Positions 24,491-37,039 of a DNA stretch of 64,000 nucleotides are shown here, one piece after another. The notes under the pieces are model-generated. The model was not told the DNA's origin, made no database searches, and saw only the letters and a list, made by a program, of their open reading frames with translations. The DNA comes from Cryptomeria japonica (taxonomy: Eukaryota; Streptophyta; Pinopsida; Cupressales; Cupressaceae). Made by a program: the position numbers and the translations under genes. Location: contig NC_081415.1 in assembly GCF_030272615.1 (NCBI RefSeq), positions 371,321,667-371,385,666 on the forward strand. The letters run 5' to 3'. Every line of letters starts with the position of its first letter. Position 1 is the first letter of the stretch.

Positions 24491-24889
24491 GGAGACCTTC
24501 TGGACTGTTAATTGCTTTGCTTGCGACACTGCACCACTAACTTCTTAAATGGACATGGGGAAACAATGGTAAAAGTAAAATACTCTTTTGTCTGAGTTTA
24601 ATATAAATTCAACAGAATGCATACACGTGTATAAATTAGTTTAGATTAATTAATATTGATGTGTGGATATATTTAATTTTCAAATTAAATGTTATTTTAG
24701 AAAATATATATGTGAAATGGAGAGGGGTATTTAGTTTGAGAATTGAAGATGATAGACTTTTATAAAGGTTTTAGGATTTTTTAATCTTTTGATCTTTGAA
24801 TGAATGAAAGATTTGAATAACGTCTACGAAACTAAACAATTTATGGGACCGAAAATAGCATCCTTAATTTGACTTCAGACTCTTTTTGA

Positions 24890-27530
24890 TGTTGGATCTC
24901 TTACTATTAATTTTGACCAGGGGGCTGGCAGTTTGGTTAATTCTATCTTCCTCAAAAATTGGTGCATGTTGTCGACCTTTAATCCATTTCCGTATTGTTT
25001 GTGGATATCCTCATACGTTGTGCACTCCATGATTAAGTGTCATTTTGTTTCCACAGCCCCCTTATTGCAGAATATGCAAGTTCTTTATTCCCATGTTTCC
25101 TTGGGTATCTTCCACCTACCGGTATCACATCTAAGGTGATGTGATCCAATTGTCAATTGTGCAACTAGCATCCTCGCTTTCTCTTTAATAGCCCCTAAAT
25201 ATGTTGTGTCACCATGTCATTTGTTGAGTTAAACTCTTTGATGTTTTAATCTTTTTTCTGCCCAATCTATTTTGTCCACATGGCATTTCGAAATCTTTCA
25301 ATAACATAATTTTTTATTTCACTATCGGTGCTAGGACACTCATGCAACTTGATGTCCCACTTGTTCATCCAATTGTTGTTTTGCTTGATCCAAGTTTTTT
25401 GCCTCCTATCTAGCGTCTCTTCCACAACCATTTTAGGCCAATGATGTTTATCCATGTTATCAACCTTCTTTAAATAGCATATCAATTGAATTAATGTTGA
25501 TGCTTCCAATGGGAAAGTACCCGCTTCAGCTAATAGAATTTCATATGGAACTATGGTTTTAACTTTGAGGTTGCTTGTTATAAGATGTTTCTAGATCTTT
25601 TCTAGTTGTCTCCACCTGCAATTTGACATGCTACTTCCCCACAAATCACACCCATAAAGGACAACCGGTGTGACCAATAAACCAAAAAGGGTTTTCCTAG
25701 TTTTCCAATCCCATAGTTCTGCTTTTATGCATCTATTTTGAAGTAAGTATGAGGCTTTCCAACCTCCTTGTATCCGTTTTGTTCTACAAGTCTCCCAACT
25801 AAGCTTATAGTGAAAGTCAATCCCAAGATATTTGTATTCTTTCACTATTTGCAATAGACTACCTTCAAAAAGAAAGGTGATTTGTTTATCTTTTTCTTTT
25901 TAATGAGAAAATCATTATTTTGGTCTTGTTGATGTTCACTTGCATCCCAACCTCCTGACAAAAATCTTCTAAGGCTTTGAGATGTTCCCTTAACCCATGA
26001 GCTGATTTCAAAATTAGGATAAGATCATCAGCATATAAAAGTAGTTTCACCACATAACCAACCAATTGAACACCATCTCCCTTTGTCATGCTTAACCATG
26101 CTTCTAATTTATCAATGTATAGACCAAAAAGTGTGGGAGATAGAGGGCAGCCCTGCTTAACTCCAATATCGCTGCCAAAACATTCTGACATACCTTCACT
26201 TGTTCTGATTTTAGCTCTAACCTTCTCATACAGTCTATGTACAATAGCTCTATACACATCTGGTATGCCTAGTTCTTCCATTTTGTGCCATAGTTTGTCT
26301 CTAGGAACCATGTCAAAAGCCTTCTTGAAGTCCACAAAACAACAATAAGCTTCCTCACCTTGAGTATTCCAAAAAATTTCAATCAATTGTCTAAGAGTGA
26401 TGCAGAGGTCAATGGTAGAGTGCTTTGACCTAAAGCTTGCTTGCCCTTTCATCCTCTTACCCTCCTTTTCTGCCCAACTATTGTTCCTTCATTCTACCAT
26501 GCTCCCAAAGTGCTTCCTAAAGAGAGGATTCACCATAATCATGCGATAGTTAGATGGATTATTGATATCTCAATTTTTAAAGAGAGAGATGACCACACTA
26601 GTTGTACACTCCATCGGAAAACCTTTTCGATTGACGTTATTGAAAATTCACTTTATGTGAGGGGCAAGAGTCTCGATCCCCAATTTTAAGAATTCGGCTT
26701 GTAACCCATCTATGTCATGTGCTTTACCACTTGCTAAATTCTTTATTCCTTGTTTAATATCATCCATTGTGAAGAGTTCCATTGATGTGTTAATAATGGG
26801 TGGGTAGTCCTTGTGAACCCGCTCATAAAGAAGCCTAGCATATTCGAACCATTGGGCATCTGTAATACTGTTTTCAGTCTTCTTTTCATTTTGCTACAAT
26901 TCTTTCCAAAAACCTTTGGGATTATGCTTTCCAAGACAGATTATTTCATTCCTTCTTTCAATTACATATTTTGCTTTTTTTTATTGCACAAATTTTTCAT
27001 ATTGTTTCTTATATTCTTTGTCTATACATCTCTCTTTTAGTGATCTCTTGGCTGCCTTACATTCTTTGTCATACCATGGATTTGCCGAAAAAGTGTTTGC
27101 AGCCCCCAACTTGGGGTGAGACCTTTTGCATGTATTCACAGCCTCGTAAATGATTGGAATCAGAAAACTACTATGATTGTGGGGCCCTATCTTGCTGGGT
27201 GCATTATCATCTCTATTATTCTTTAGATCCTGAAAGTGTTGCTTTAGTTTAGCACTAAAGATTTCTTTATTTTGTTGATTTATGAGGATTTTGCACTTGG
27301 GAAGAATTTTCTTTTGTATGTGATGAACCTACCCAATGCATTGGTTGCTTTGGAGAAATGCCTATCTTGATGAGAAGAGGTGAGTGATCTGATTCCATCT
27401 CCATAAGACATTCCCCAATATCAAACTCCAACAATCTAGAAATAAATTTTTGTGAGAAAATCACGTAGTTCACCACACTTTGAGAGTGGTAAGTTTTTAA
27501 CCGTCTATCTTGTATCATAAGCATATGATT
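24890..27530 (-). pseudogene. Decayed non-LTR retrotransposon (non-L1 type)
   Basis: Reading right to left: the end of an APE-type endonuclease (SVVNYVIFS and ESDHSPLLI, with the SDH motif, 27267-27524), the reverse transcriptase N-terminus (26460-26930, frameshifted), then the RT core. The C-terminal domain follows (25591-25854, 25267-25509), and a CIFCNK...H...C knuckle can be read to about 24890. No RNase H is seen and the style differs from the two L1 LINEs here. Frames change several times and stops are frequent, so it is dead. The 5' end is lost near 27530. I cannot assign the clade by eye. Confidence 0.72.
25886..26452 (-). pseudogene. Reverse transcriptase core of the non-L1 LINE remnant
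   Basis: A 188-codon open stretch, the best preserved part of the 24.9-27.5 kb element. Catalytic motifs are intact: A (FVDFKKAFDMVP), B (GVKQGCPLSPTLF) and C (LLLYADDLILI), so all three metal-binding Asp residues remain. It starts mid-domain (MKGQASFRSKHSTIDL), and flanking domain pieces lie in other frames. Not expected to be functional alone. Confidence 0.8.
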
Positions 27531-28865
27531 GCACTAATTATGCATTTATGTTCTTGGATTTGTCAAATATGTTGCTCTTTGCTCTATGTAACTAGCCCTT
27601 GTACCAAATGCAAGTGCAATGGTTACGTTGATATTAATATATGGCTAAATTGTTTGGAGTTCTAGATATAGTTGAGTGTAAATTTGTTTAGAACTATGAA
27701 TAATGCAAAATGTTTGTACAATGTAAAATATGAATCACTATATTCATGGAGTTGGGTGTATTAATACATTTGTTTTTTGGATGCCAAAATATCACTATTT
27801 TCGTGCTCTTGTAGATGACTTTCTAGAATGGAGACTAAAGAATACTAAATAGTGTATATGAGTCATGGGAGAATTTAGGGTTCCTTGTAAAAGTGGAGAA
27901 AACAAGTAAAAGCAAACAAGTTTTCTAATATCTTATTCATATTTTATATGAACAAGCTTTTTTGGTAATGACAAAAGCATTCAAGAATATTAAAATTTAA
28001 TTTGAAAGGGTAATTGAATTCTGATATCTTTTTATTTCTCAATCCTTCTTACAATTCACATGTATTACTCATTTATGATTTTGTACTGAACAATTGCTTG
28101 TTGCACAAGATAATCTACCATTTTATTCCCTTCTTATATCAATGCTTTATGATAAAATAAATTGTCATGCATTAAGCTTGACCCATACTATTTCCATAAA
28201 ATTGTTGGTTTTCTACTTTGTAGTCAATCAATTGTTTACCTTCTTTAATTTGAGTTCTAAAAACTTATAAACCCCACAATCTTGTGAACCTAGAATAAGT
28301 GCTTAGATTTTGACTTCACTATTTGTTGTCATAGGTAGTTCTTTTAGGTTGTAGGTATTCTTTTTCTTTCATTTTTTTTTATTACAAAACCTACACATTA
28401 TAATCCTAAATTTCAATCAAGAACTCTATCAAAAAAATAAAATTGGAAAGGAAAAAACCGCTTTATGATTTTCTCAATGAGTTTTTGTACTATTTTCACA
28501 AAACCTATGAACAAGATGAACAACATATACTTTTTAAAAATATATAATATATTTAAAATCATTCTATAATTTATTATCAAAATAAACGAAATTTCAATAA
28601 TAATTTTTGGCAAAAAAGATAAATATCCATATTATTTTAAGTATTGGGAAAATTTATAAATGTTATTCACAAAATAAAAATTGTTATTGAAATATAAAGA
28701 TACAAATTTAAGGAGGATTTTTTAAATTCCACCACCTTCTAGAAATTAAAAAAATTATAAAACCAACAAAGCATAAAATCTTATAAAAATGAGAATAATG
28801 AAATTAAAAAATTGTGAAAAAATCTTAAAAAACATAAAAAAATGATCTAAAATATTGGTTGCATG
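27531..28865. other. AT-rich intergenic DNA
   Basis: Between the two LINE remnants. Strongly AT-rich from 28340 to 28865. No gene or repeat boundary recognised. Confidence 0.5.
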
Positions 28866-28871
28866 ATAATA

Positions 28872-28893
28872 TTTTTTTTTTTTTTTTTTTTTT
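28872..28893 (-). other. LINE poly(A) tail (22 bases)
   Basis: An uninterrupted T run on the plus strand directly follows (in element sense) the end of the LINE 3' UTR, marking the 3' junction of the insertion. Confidence 0.9.
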
Positions 28894-29375
28894 GATAAAA
28901 GTGGATAGAACCACTGAACTATATTAAATTTTAAAAGTTTTTTACAGTGACTGGTTCAAAAAGCACTAAAGGGAAAGAACTAGTAAGAAAACCCTTCAGT
29001 TTTGCTTAAGTAACACAAACCTATTCTACCCAATACCAAATGCCCATTGGCATAGTACATCAAAAAACCCATCCCAATTACATAAGCCGCATTAGATATA
29101 AAGGAAGTCGCCAACAGAAGCATATAGAAGGAAGATTAAAGTATGATCACCGAAGGATGCATATCCATTGCTGCCAAAAACACCAGTCTGAACCGCCCCT
29201 ATCTATGAAACACAATTCTCCAAACCACTGGTTAGAATGATACCACATAGCAGAAATGAAACCATAATCAGAGACCCTGTCAAAATAAACATTATGATCA
29301 AGCATAGCAGAACCCACACCAAAGAAAAGCCACACCAAATAAGGAGGTTGATGAAGACTACAACTATGCCCTTCT

Positions 29376-32300
29376 TTACTTCAAATATTCTAAAACCGAG
29401 GAAGGGATCTCATCCACACTTACCTCCCGCATATTAGCTTCACTGTCAATGGCTAAGTTAGCCAAGAAATCTGCAATCTTATTCACTTCCCTATAATAGT
29501 GGGAAATCAAAAAGGAATCAAAAAAATCTATTTTTTGCAAAATATGATCAAGTATATATTGTAATTGCCAACAATTTGACTTCTTTTTCATGACAGTTTG
29601 AATAATAACCATAGAATCACCCTCAATTATCAAGTCCTTAATTCCCAAAGATATAGCCATATCCAAACCAAAGGACAAAGCAAATAATTTTGCACAATTG
29701 TTAGACTTGAAACCAATCGTATGACAACGAGCCTGAACAAATCTTACCTTATGATCATAAATTACCATACCTGCCCCTACCAGGCCAGGGTTCCCACGAG
29801 AAGCACCATCAAAATTCAATTTAAAGTGCCCTTGCAGAGGAGGTTTCTAGCAAGCAAAATTTCTCTTACTTATAGCATTAGTCTTATTTAAAATAGATCC
29901 ATGAGAAGGTAACACTGATAACATTCTCCAAACTCAAGTTACCCTACCATCCCAATGAGAAAAAGAGGTAAGGGTTTCCAAATTCTTATAGATAAAAGAC
30001 AAAGCAACTTTAGAGATGGAAGATTCAATCCTCAATAAAAGCTCAGCCAAGGAAGAACTTGTTTGTTTAAAAATCCTATTATTACGCTCTAACCAAATAT
30101 TCCAAATCACAATAGATGGAGAAATAATCCAAAGACATGCATAGAAAGATGAGGCAAACAGGAGAGGTCGAGCTCTAAAGTGGGAAAGGAGATCCTTACC
30201 AATAACAAATGATAGATTAAGCTTTTCAAACAACCACTGCCAGCAAGCATAGGCAAAATCACAGTGAAGAAACAAGTGTCCAGAGGATTCTAAATTTTTA
30301 TTACAAAAGACACAAGAAAATACTGCAGTAATACCCAACCTGTCCAACCTCATTCCTGTAAGGACCCTGTCCTGCACTGCTAACCAGGCAAAAGCACCAG
30401 CCTTTGGGAGGCAAGCCATATGCCAAAACAGCTTGTATGGCCAAGTAGATAAATCTTTAGCAACCAAGAGAGAATTATAGCCATCCTTAACTGTGTACTT
30501 ACCAGAGATATTCCTTGTCCAGATAAGCTCATCGTCAGCACCAGAAAGAATTATTACTCTCTCCTTCAACATCTTTTCATATTCCAATTTCACATTTTGA
30601 TCAATATCTAAAAACTCAATTGATTTCCATTTTGCCACCTTAAGATTCCCACTATACTCAATTTCAAAATAATCAGCCACAAAGACACCCCAAAGGGAAG
30701 AAAGAGTGGAAATTAAAGGAGACCAATCCCTCGAGTTCACCAAAGGGGGATGTCCATTCCAAACTTCCTCCCAAAACCTGACCTTTCTACCATTATGAAC
30801 AATCCATGAGAGATGAGGCAAAATCATTGATCTACATTTACATAGAAAATTCCAAATAGCTGAACCAGACGGTAAATTAGAAACTTGAAAGACATACTCT
30901 CTTGGTCCGTTATTTAAATATTTAGCAAACATAATTTGTGCCTAAAAGGAGAATGGTCTCTCATACAATTTCCAAACCAACTTAGCACCTAAGGCTAAAT
31001 TCTGACTTTCCAAACTCCTAATGCCTGTGCCCCCAAGGTTTTTAGGCAAACAAACTTTATCCCATGCTACCAGAGGGAGTTTCTTCTTACGTTCTTTATT
31101 AATACTCCAAAGGAAGGACCTAAGAGTATCTTGCAAACTAACAAGAGCCGCTTTCGGAGATTGCAAAACAGACATGAGATAAATAGGAACAACATTTAGG
31201 ACAGACTTAATAAGAACAATCTTACCAGCCAAAGATAACCATCTATGATTCTAGGATAGGATCCTTCTAGAGATAACTGAAATGATCTTATCCCAAAACG
31301 CAACTCTATCCTTCTTAATGAAGAAAGGTATACCAAGATAAGAACAAGGAAGATTTCCATATGCAAATCCCCAAAAAATCTTCAATCTATCCTGAACCAA
31401 TTGTGAAGCATGAAGGAAAAAAATCTTTGACTTATCAACATTGACTCTCTGACCAGAAAAGGATGCATAATTTTGTATTATCCCCTTTATCACTATTGCC
31501 TCACCCAAAGAGGCCTGACCAAATAACAAGGTATCATCTGCAAACAAGCAATGTGAAATGCTTTGTGGAACATTATGAATCCTAATTCCTTTCCAAAGCC
31601 CTTCCAGCTTAGCGGCTCTTATAGCCCAACTGAATGTTTTAGCTAGAAGAATGAACAAGAAAGGAGACAGGGGATCCCCTTGCCTCAAACCCCTAGAAGA
31701 GGAGAAAAAACCACAAGGGGAGCCATTAATTAGAACCGATAACCTTGCAGAAGAAATACAAGCATGAATCCATTTGACCCATGCCTTGGAAAAGCCCAAT
31801 TTAAGTAGAACAACACACAACGCCCCCCATTCTACTTTATCATATGCTTTCATCATATCTAATTTGAGGATCATGGTCAGGATTCTCTGAGTAGAAATTG
31901 AATGCAGAACTTCATGCACCACTATAGCTCCCTCTGTCGTCTCCCTTCCTAGAACAAAACCACCTTGTTCTAAAGAAATGATCCTAGGTAGAATTTTAGC
32001 CAACCTTAAAGAAATAGCCTTGGTAAAAATCTTGTACAAAGTATTACATAAAGCAATAGGGCGAAAATCAGCAAATGTCTTGGTAACCTCTTTCTTAGGA
32101 ATAATTGCAATCATTGTAGTATTAAGCTCTTTCAAAACAGACCTATTCCTTCTAGCTTCCTCAAGGGCCAATAAAACATCATTCCCCACAAAATCCCAAC
32201 ATTTCTGAAAAAATAAAGAAGTAAATCCATCCGGCCCTGGAGCCTTATCAGGGTTCATTGCAAAAACAACATTCTTAACTTCATCCAAAGAAAAAGGAGA

Positions 32301-33615
32301 CATCAACATTTTATCCTTCTAAAGATACAAAAGAAGGAATATTAGAAGAAATATCATTATGAAGATCTCCATGCTCCGAAGACAATAGTGACTTAAAAAA
32401 CCTAACTGCCTCTGAAGCAATATCCTCCTGTTCTGTTAAAAGTCTGCCATTTGGACACTCAATACAAGATATCCTATTTCTACTTCTCATAATTTTTGTT
32501 GAAGAGTGAAATTTTTTTGTATTTCTATCACAATCTGAAAGCCAGATCTCCCTTGATTTCTGTCTCCAATAGATTTCTTCTCTGGACAAAACTTCTTCAA
32601 GCTCTGCTTTTAGCAATTTTAGTTCATCAAAAACAAGAGGCACCATACCATGTTGAATTACATGTTAATTAAGACATTCAATCATATCTTGAATCCTCTA
32701 TTTTTCCTGAAAGATGTTCTTAAAATGCAAGATATTCCAATCTCTAATATTAAATTTCAAAAATCTCAACTTCTTAGCAATCTGAAACATTCAGGATCCA
32801 TAGCAATAAGGAGCAAACTCCACCATTTTTTGAGCAAAGGCAAAAAGGAAGAGTCTAAACCACATAGGTTCAAATTTAAAAGGTGACTTAAAAGGAGCTT
32901 TATCTTCCAGAATTGATAGGGAAATTGGAAAATGATCTGACCCTGAAACTGGAAGAATAGAGGAAAAAAATTTGAACTCTGAATCAATCCAAACATCTGA
33001 TAACAAAAACCGGTTTAACCTTTCCGCAATCTGAGAGAAATCTCTTCGCATATTTGTCCATGTGAAAATCCCATTATGAAACTGACAATCAAAAAGACAC
33101 ATGTCCTTAATGAACATCCCAAAGTCTTCCATAATTTTTTTATTAGGAAGAATACCTCCTTTCTTTTCTCCCAAGTCAGTGATAGCATTAAAATGCCCCC
33201 CAAAGATTATAAAGGGATCATGCCTTAAAGGGGAGGAAATCCTCTTAAGTTCTCCCCATAATTTAGTCTTCCTTTGAATACCAGAAGGAGCATAGATATT
33301 AAAAAGCCAAAACTTAACCTTCGAAAGCTTGCTTTTAACTAAGGCCAACATCCAGTTTATAGTAGAAGCAACTAGCTCAACCTCAATGTTATAGTTATTC
33401 CAAAGCAATGCCAAACCCCCTGATGCACCACAAGCTGGAGAGGAGAGGAATTCCCACTTTCTCCAAGAAGAAAAAACCAAATCAGCAGACTCCTTTGACA
33501 ATTTTGTCTCTTGCAACATGAAAATATCACACTTAACTAAGTCCATCTAGGACTTAATTAAGCGCCTCTTGTTAGGGTCATTTAAGCCCCTAACATTCCA
33601 AGATATAATTCTCAT
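29376..33615 (-). pseudogene. LINE ORF2 (endonuclease, RT, RNase H), disabled
   Basis: About 1,413 codons. Order: APE endonuclease (MRIISWNVRGLND, then LQETKLS and SGSDHF; 33615-32800), RT (32309-31251) with LKLDMMKAYDKV, RGLRQGDPLSPFLF and LFADDTLLFG, thumb/connection (31250-30942), zinc-binding segment (CVFCNKN...HLFLHC, 30932-29934) and RNase H (NFDGASRGNPG, 29819-29376). In-frame stops at 33547, 32791, 32698, 32665, 31251, 30942, 29934 and 29847, and a one-base frameshift near 32311. At 31251, 30942 and 29847 the family residue is Trp (TGG to TAG). Two catalytic positions are also lost: GDFN reads GHFN (codon 33193-33195), and the RNase H Glu is Lys (codon 29688-29690). Confidence 0.88.
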
Positions 33616-34187
33616 TGCTCTCGAGGGGAGATCGAGGCTCCCCTCTTTCCTTTAGACGGAGAAGACTTTCCTTCTCCAAAACTACTTTGAAGATTACGCT
33701 GCACAGCCCCCGACCTAGTCACAGGAGGACTAATAATAGACCTCTTACTCCTCTTGCCCTTAGGAGTACCACTTCCTTTCATAGCAACACCAAGAGAAAC
33801 CGAATGCTTCCCTTTCCCAACACCTGGAGAAAGAGACAAAGTCTGCTGAATCCCAGCATCAATTTCCAATTGAGTCTTACGGTTCTTTGGAGGCCTACCC
33901 CTACCAGGAGAAACCACAGATGAAGCCCTAATTAGAGTAGTTTGAACAATTGGTAAACTCTTACTCGACTTAGGAGAAGTCATGGCTAAATTATCTATGA
34001 TGCCCACTTCTGATGAGGCCAAAACCTCAAAAGGGTTAGCAGATGCAGAAATAGGAAGGGTCGATTTAATTCCCCCCAAGTCATTCTCAATGGAACAGAT
34101 AACCCTATTTGTAATATCCTCATCCATTTGATGCTCATGATCTTTAAAAAGATTATTTACTTGGTGAACCAGAATTTCATTTGGCAC
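33612..34187 (-). pseudogene. C-terminal part of LINE ORF1
   Basis: An open frame of 191 codons rich in Ser, Lys and Pro (ending KRGASISPREQ), typical of the basic, low-complexity tail of plant L1 ORF1 nucleic-acid-binding proteins. The first listed codon is GTG, so it is not a true start. Upstream, a second frame (about 34200-34285) continues plausibly after a one-base shift near 34197. The DUF4283 domain is absent because of truncation. Its TGA stop (33612-33614) overlaps the ORF2 ATG (33613-33615) in the string ATGA. Confidence 0.65.
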
Positions 34188-34305
34188 AATAACAAGAATG
34201 TCCCCAACTGAATATTATTTCCTAAGGTGGCGTTATTATCCACATCCACATCAACATGCTGCGAAGAATTAGACACCAATTCTTTGACTTGTAATATAAT
34301 AATAT

Positions 34306-36142
34306 AAATTATGAATTTATTCCCTTATAATATAAGATATAGAATGACATTTTTTGATTTATTAATTCTTAATTTTTAAAAGTTAAAATCAATTTATTTT
34401 TTTATTTTTTCAAAACAAATTAATTATTCATAGATTTATTTTTAGAACTTAGATATAAAATAAAAAATAAAAAATAATATCTATTTTTAATTAATAATAT
34501 TAACTATTAATAATGAGTAAAATCTTTAAAATAAAAAACTGCATGAAAGAAAAATAATAATAAATATTCATTTTAAATAAGAAAGATTTTTTTTAATATG
34601 TTAATTTTATTTCCCTATTTTTCATCTATTGTATGAAGGGTATAATGTTTTGTGCGCAACCTTCTATAAAATTTATTAGATGTTTTTTTGTTGGTTTTTT
34701 TAACCCAAAAAAATGGGATTAAAATCTATCACGATAACAAAATGGCGATGGACGTGAACAGAACGACCAAGGCAAATGGTAAATGGAAACGAAAAAATTG
34801 AGGTTCCAACTGCGATTTTAAAACATTTTTTTCGAGAGAGCATGAGACATTTACGATGGACGAGTGTCAATCACCAAGGGGACATGATCTTTAGTGTCAA
34901 CACTCTGAAAATATTGGTATGATCTATAAAATAAATCTATAGACTTTTATTTGTTTTAGAATATTTTAATGATTACTCTTCACATGCTTTAAGAAGAGAG
35001 AGGATATTAAGATATGAAGTTTAGAAGAAATTAAAATTCTTAGTTTAAAAGTACTTAGTAATTATTTATGCAAATTTGTGTTTGATTGGGTTACAATGGC
35101 CAATGAAATGGCCGTGGCTAATCTGGCTCCAAAACGAACCTTTCGTATAGCGTGATAGCGACGTGTTAGTCAATCGCAGCTGTGTATTGCAAAATCGACG
35201 ATGTAAAACGCGCAACTAACATGCGTGTTAGTCAATCCGTACTACCATTTTGGAGCCAGAATAGACGCGTCCCAATGAAATAGGCAAGAGTTAGTCAAAC
35301 TTAAATTTAAATTTTGAAAATTCAAGATTAAATCTACAATTGTAGGATCAATGTTGCACTTCTAGGAATGACCCACAATGATGAAATAGTAACTTATGTG
35401 CAAAGAATGAATGTCTAATGATGGAGAATGTAATAAATGTGGTTTCTGTAGATGTATAAAAAAAGATAAGATGCAAATAAACATATAGAATAAGCACTTC
35501 ATACAAGATTGCATCATTTGTTGATATGTAAATGTATGAAGGCATTCTCTCATAATGGACATAAAAGAAATGGGAAGTGGCATGTGTATGCAAATTTCAC
35601 CATTACATTTTGTTCCCACTTTGAGGTGCATGTAAATCCTAGAATTTGTTAGGACTAAGATGATAGTAACCTTAAAATCTCATGTATATTCATGTGTCTT
35701 CAATGCCTTGGAAATTAGTGCATGGAAGTCAAGAGGGTGATTGGCTAAACTATTTATAACTTTCTCTCGATTAACTTCAATATTGGTTGATTGGGCTGTG
35801 ACCAAATTAATTCTAGCTTTGATTCAAATTGGGCTTGTATAGATGTCTTCAGTTGTACCTAGATGTGTCAATCTGGGGTCGTAAGCTAATGAAAGATATT
35901 GTGGTTGTTTTCCAAAAGGGATGAAGATAGTGACTTAAGGGAAAGTGAGATGTAATTATCTAATGTAAGAAACTAAATTATACATCAACAATCAGTCAAA
36001 CTTAGATTAAACTAATTTACACTTCACACTTCTCTAAATTGGAAGTTTAGATTAAAGATTTTACTTCTTGTCAGACTGTGTGCTAGGAACTGAGACAAAA
36101 AATTTCACAGACTGGTAAAGGCTACAGGTTTTGTTGGACATT
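34306..36142. other. AT-rich intergenic DNA with one foldback repeat
   Basis: Runs from the LINE 5' junction to the assembly gap. 34310-34620 is extremely AT-rich. No coding region recognised; short open frames near 35350-35630 have no motif. Confidence 0.5.
35122..35260. repeat. Small inverted-repeat (foldback) element
   Basis: TCTGGCTCCAAAA (35122-35134) and its exact reverse complement (35248-35260) bound 139 bp. Inside, a 14-bp word CGTGTTAGTCAATC occurs twice in direct orientation (35162-35175 and 35224-35237). The interior is CpG-rich in an AT-rich setting. A MITE is possible, but no clean target duplication is seen. Confidence 0.6.
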
Positions 36143-36642
36143 NNNNNNNNNNNNNNNNNNNNNNNNNNNNNNNNNNNNNNNNNNNNNNNNNNNNNNNNNN
36201 NNNNNNNNNNNNNNNNNNNNNNNNNNNNNNNNNNNNNNNNNNNNNNNNNNNNNNNNNNNNNNNNNNNNNNNNNNNNNNNNNNNNNNNNNNNNNNNNNNNN
36301 NNNNNNNNNNNNNNNNNNNNNNNNNNNNNNNNNNNNNNNNNNNNNNNNNNNNNNNNNNNNNNNNNNNNNNNNNNNNNNNNNNNNNNNNNNNNNNNNNNNN
36401 NNNNNNNNNNNNNNNNNNNNNNNNNNNNNNNNNNNNNNNNNNNNNNNNNNNNNNNNNNNNNNNNNNNNNNNNNNNNNNNNNNNNNNNNNNNNNNNNNNNN
36501 NNNNNNNNNNNNNNNNNNNNNNNNNNNNNNNNNNNNNNNNNNNNNNNNNNNNNNNNNNNNNNNNNNNNNNNNNNNNNNNNNNNNNNNNNNNNNNNNNNNN
36601 NNNNNNNNNNNNNNNNNNNNNNNNNNNNNNNNNNNNNNNNNN
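36143..36642. other. Assembly gap (500 N)
   Basis: Exactly 500 Ns, a round number that suggests a placeholder rather than a measured size. Open frames drawn across it are artefacts. Confidence 0.99.
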
Positions 36643-37039
36643 GAGGATCCTTTACGTAAAATGCATTATCTTGATATGAAAATGATTGTCCTTTGTCCTT
36701 GGCAGCTTTCTTATGGGAACTTCTAGTTTGAATAGGCATTTTTATTGACTGATGTGACCTAAAGTTGTTTGTGATGCAGAAGTCAAGATCAAATTTGGAG
36801 TTAGTTGTTCATTTAACGTATCGATTGAGAAAAGCAACTAAGATTTAGTCTAGTTTCAGGAATGATCTATCATGTGTAAGATGTTTATCTAAGTTATCTA
36901 AGTGACTTAAGTTTGATAAATGGTTGATTGAACTAGCTGAAAGATGATCGACAAAATCATGCAACACTACGGAGGAAGTGCACTGTTTAGATTTGTTTAT
37001 GCTCAGAATGATGATAACCAGTTTTTATGCTCACTGTAG

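Larger units (their letters stand above)
28872..34298 (-). mobile_element. 5'-truncated L1-type LINE with RNase H and poly(A) tail
   Basis: On the minus strand: the end of ORF1, ORF2 with endonuclease, reverse transcriptase, zinc-binding and RNase H domains, a ~480-bp 3' UTR, then a 22-base A tail (T run at 28872-28893, plus strand). The tail is preceded by TTTTATC, common at plant LINE ends. Coding similarity stops near 34290 partway through ORF1, so the copy is 5'-truncated, as usual in target-primed reverse transcription. A 7-bp ATAATAT occurs at both edges (28866-28872 and 34299-34305), but it is low-complexity and only a candidate duplication. Eight in-frame stops and two frameshifts show that it is inactive. 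Confidence 0.88.

Noticed and set aside
24282-24548. Plus-strand frames over the HO1 fragment
   Set aside because: Shadows of the minus-strand 57-bp repeat, which stays open in several frames.
28866-34305. ATAATAT as a firm LINE target duplication
   Set aside because: Seven bases of low-complexity AT sequence in AT-rich flanks; reported only as a candidate.
36122-36739. Long open frames across the N run
   Set aside because: They consist of gap characters; no sequence supports them.
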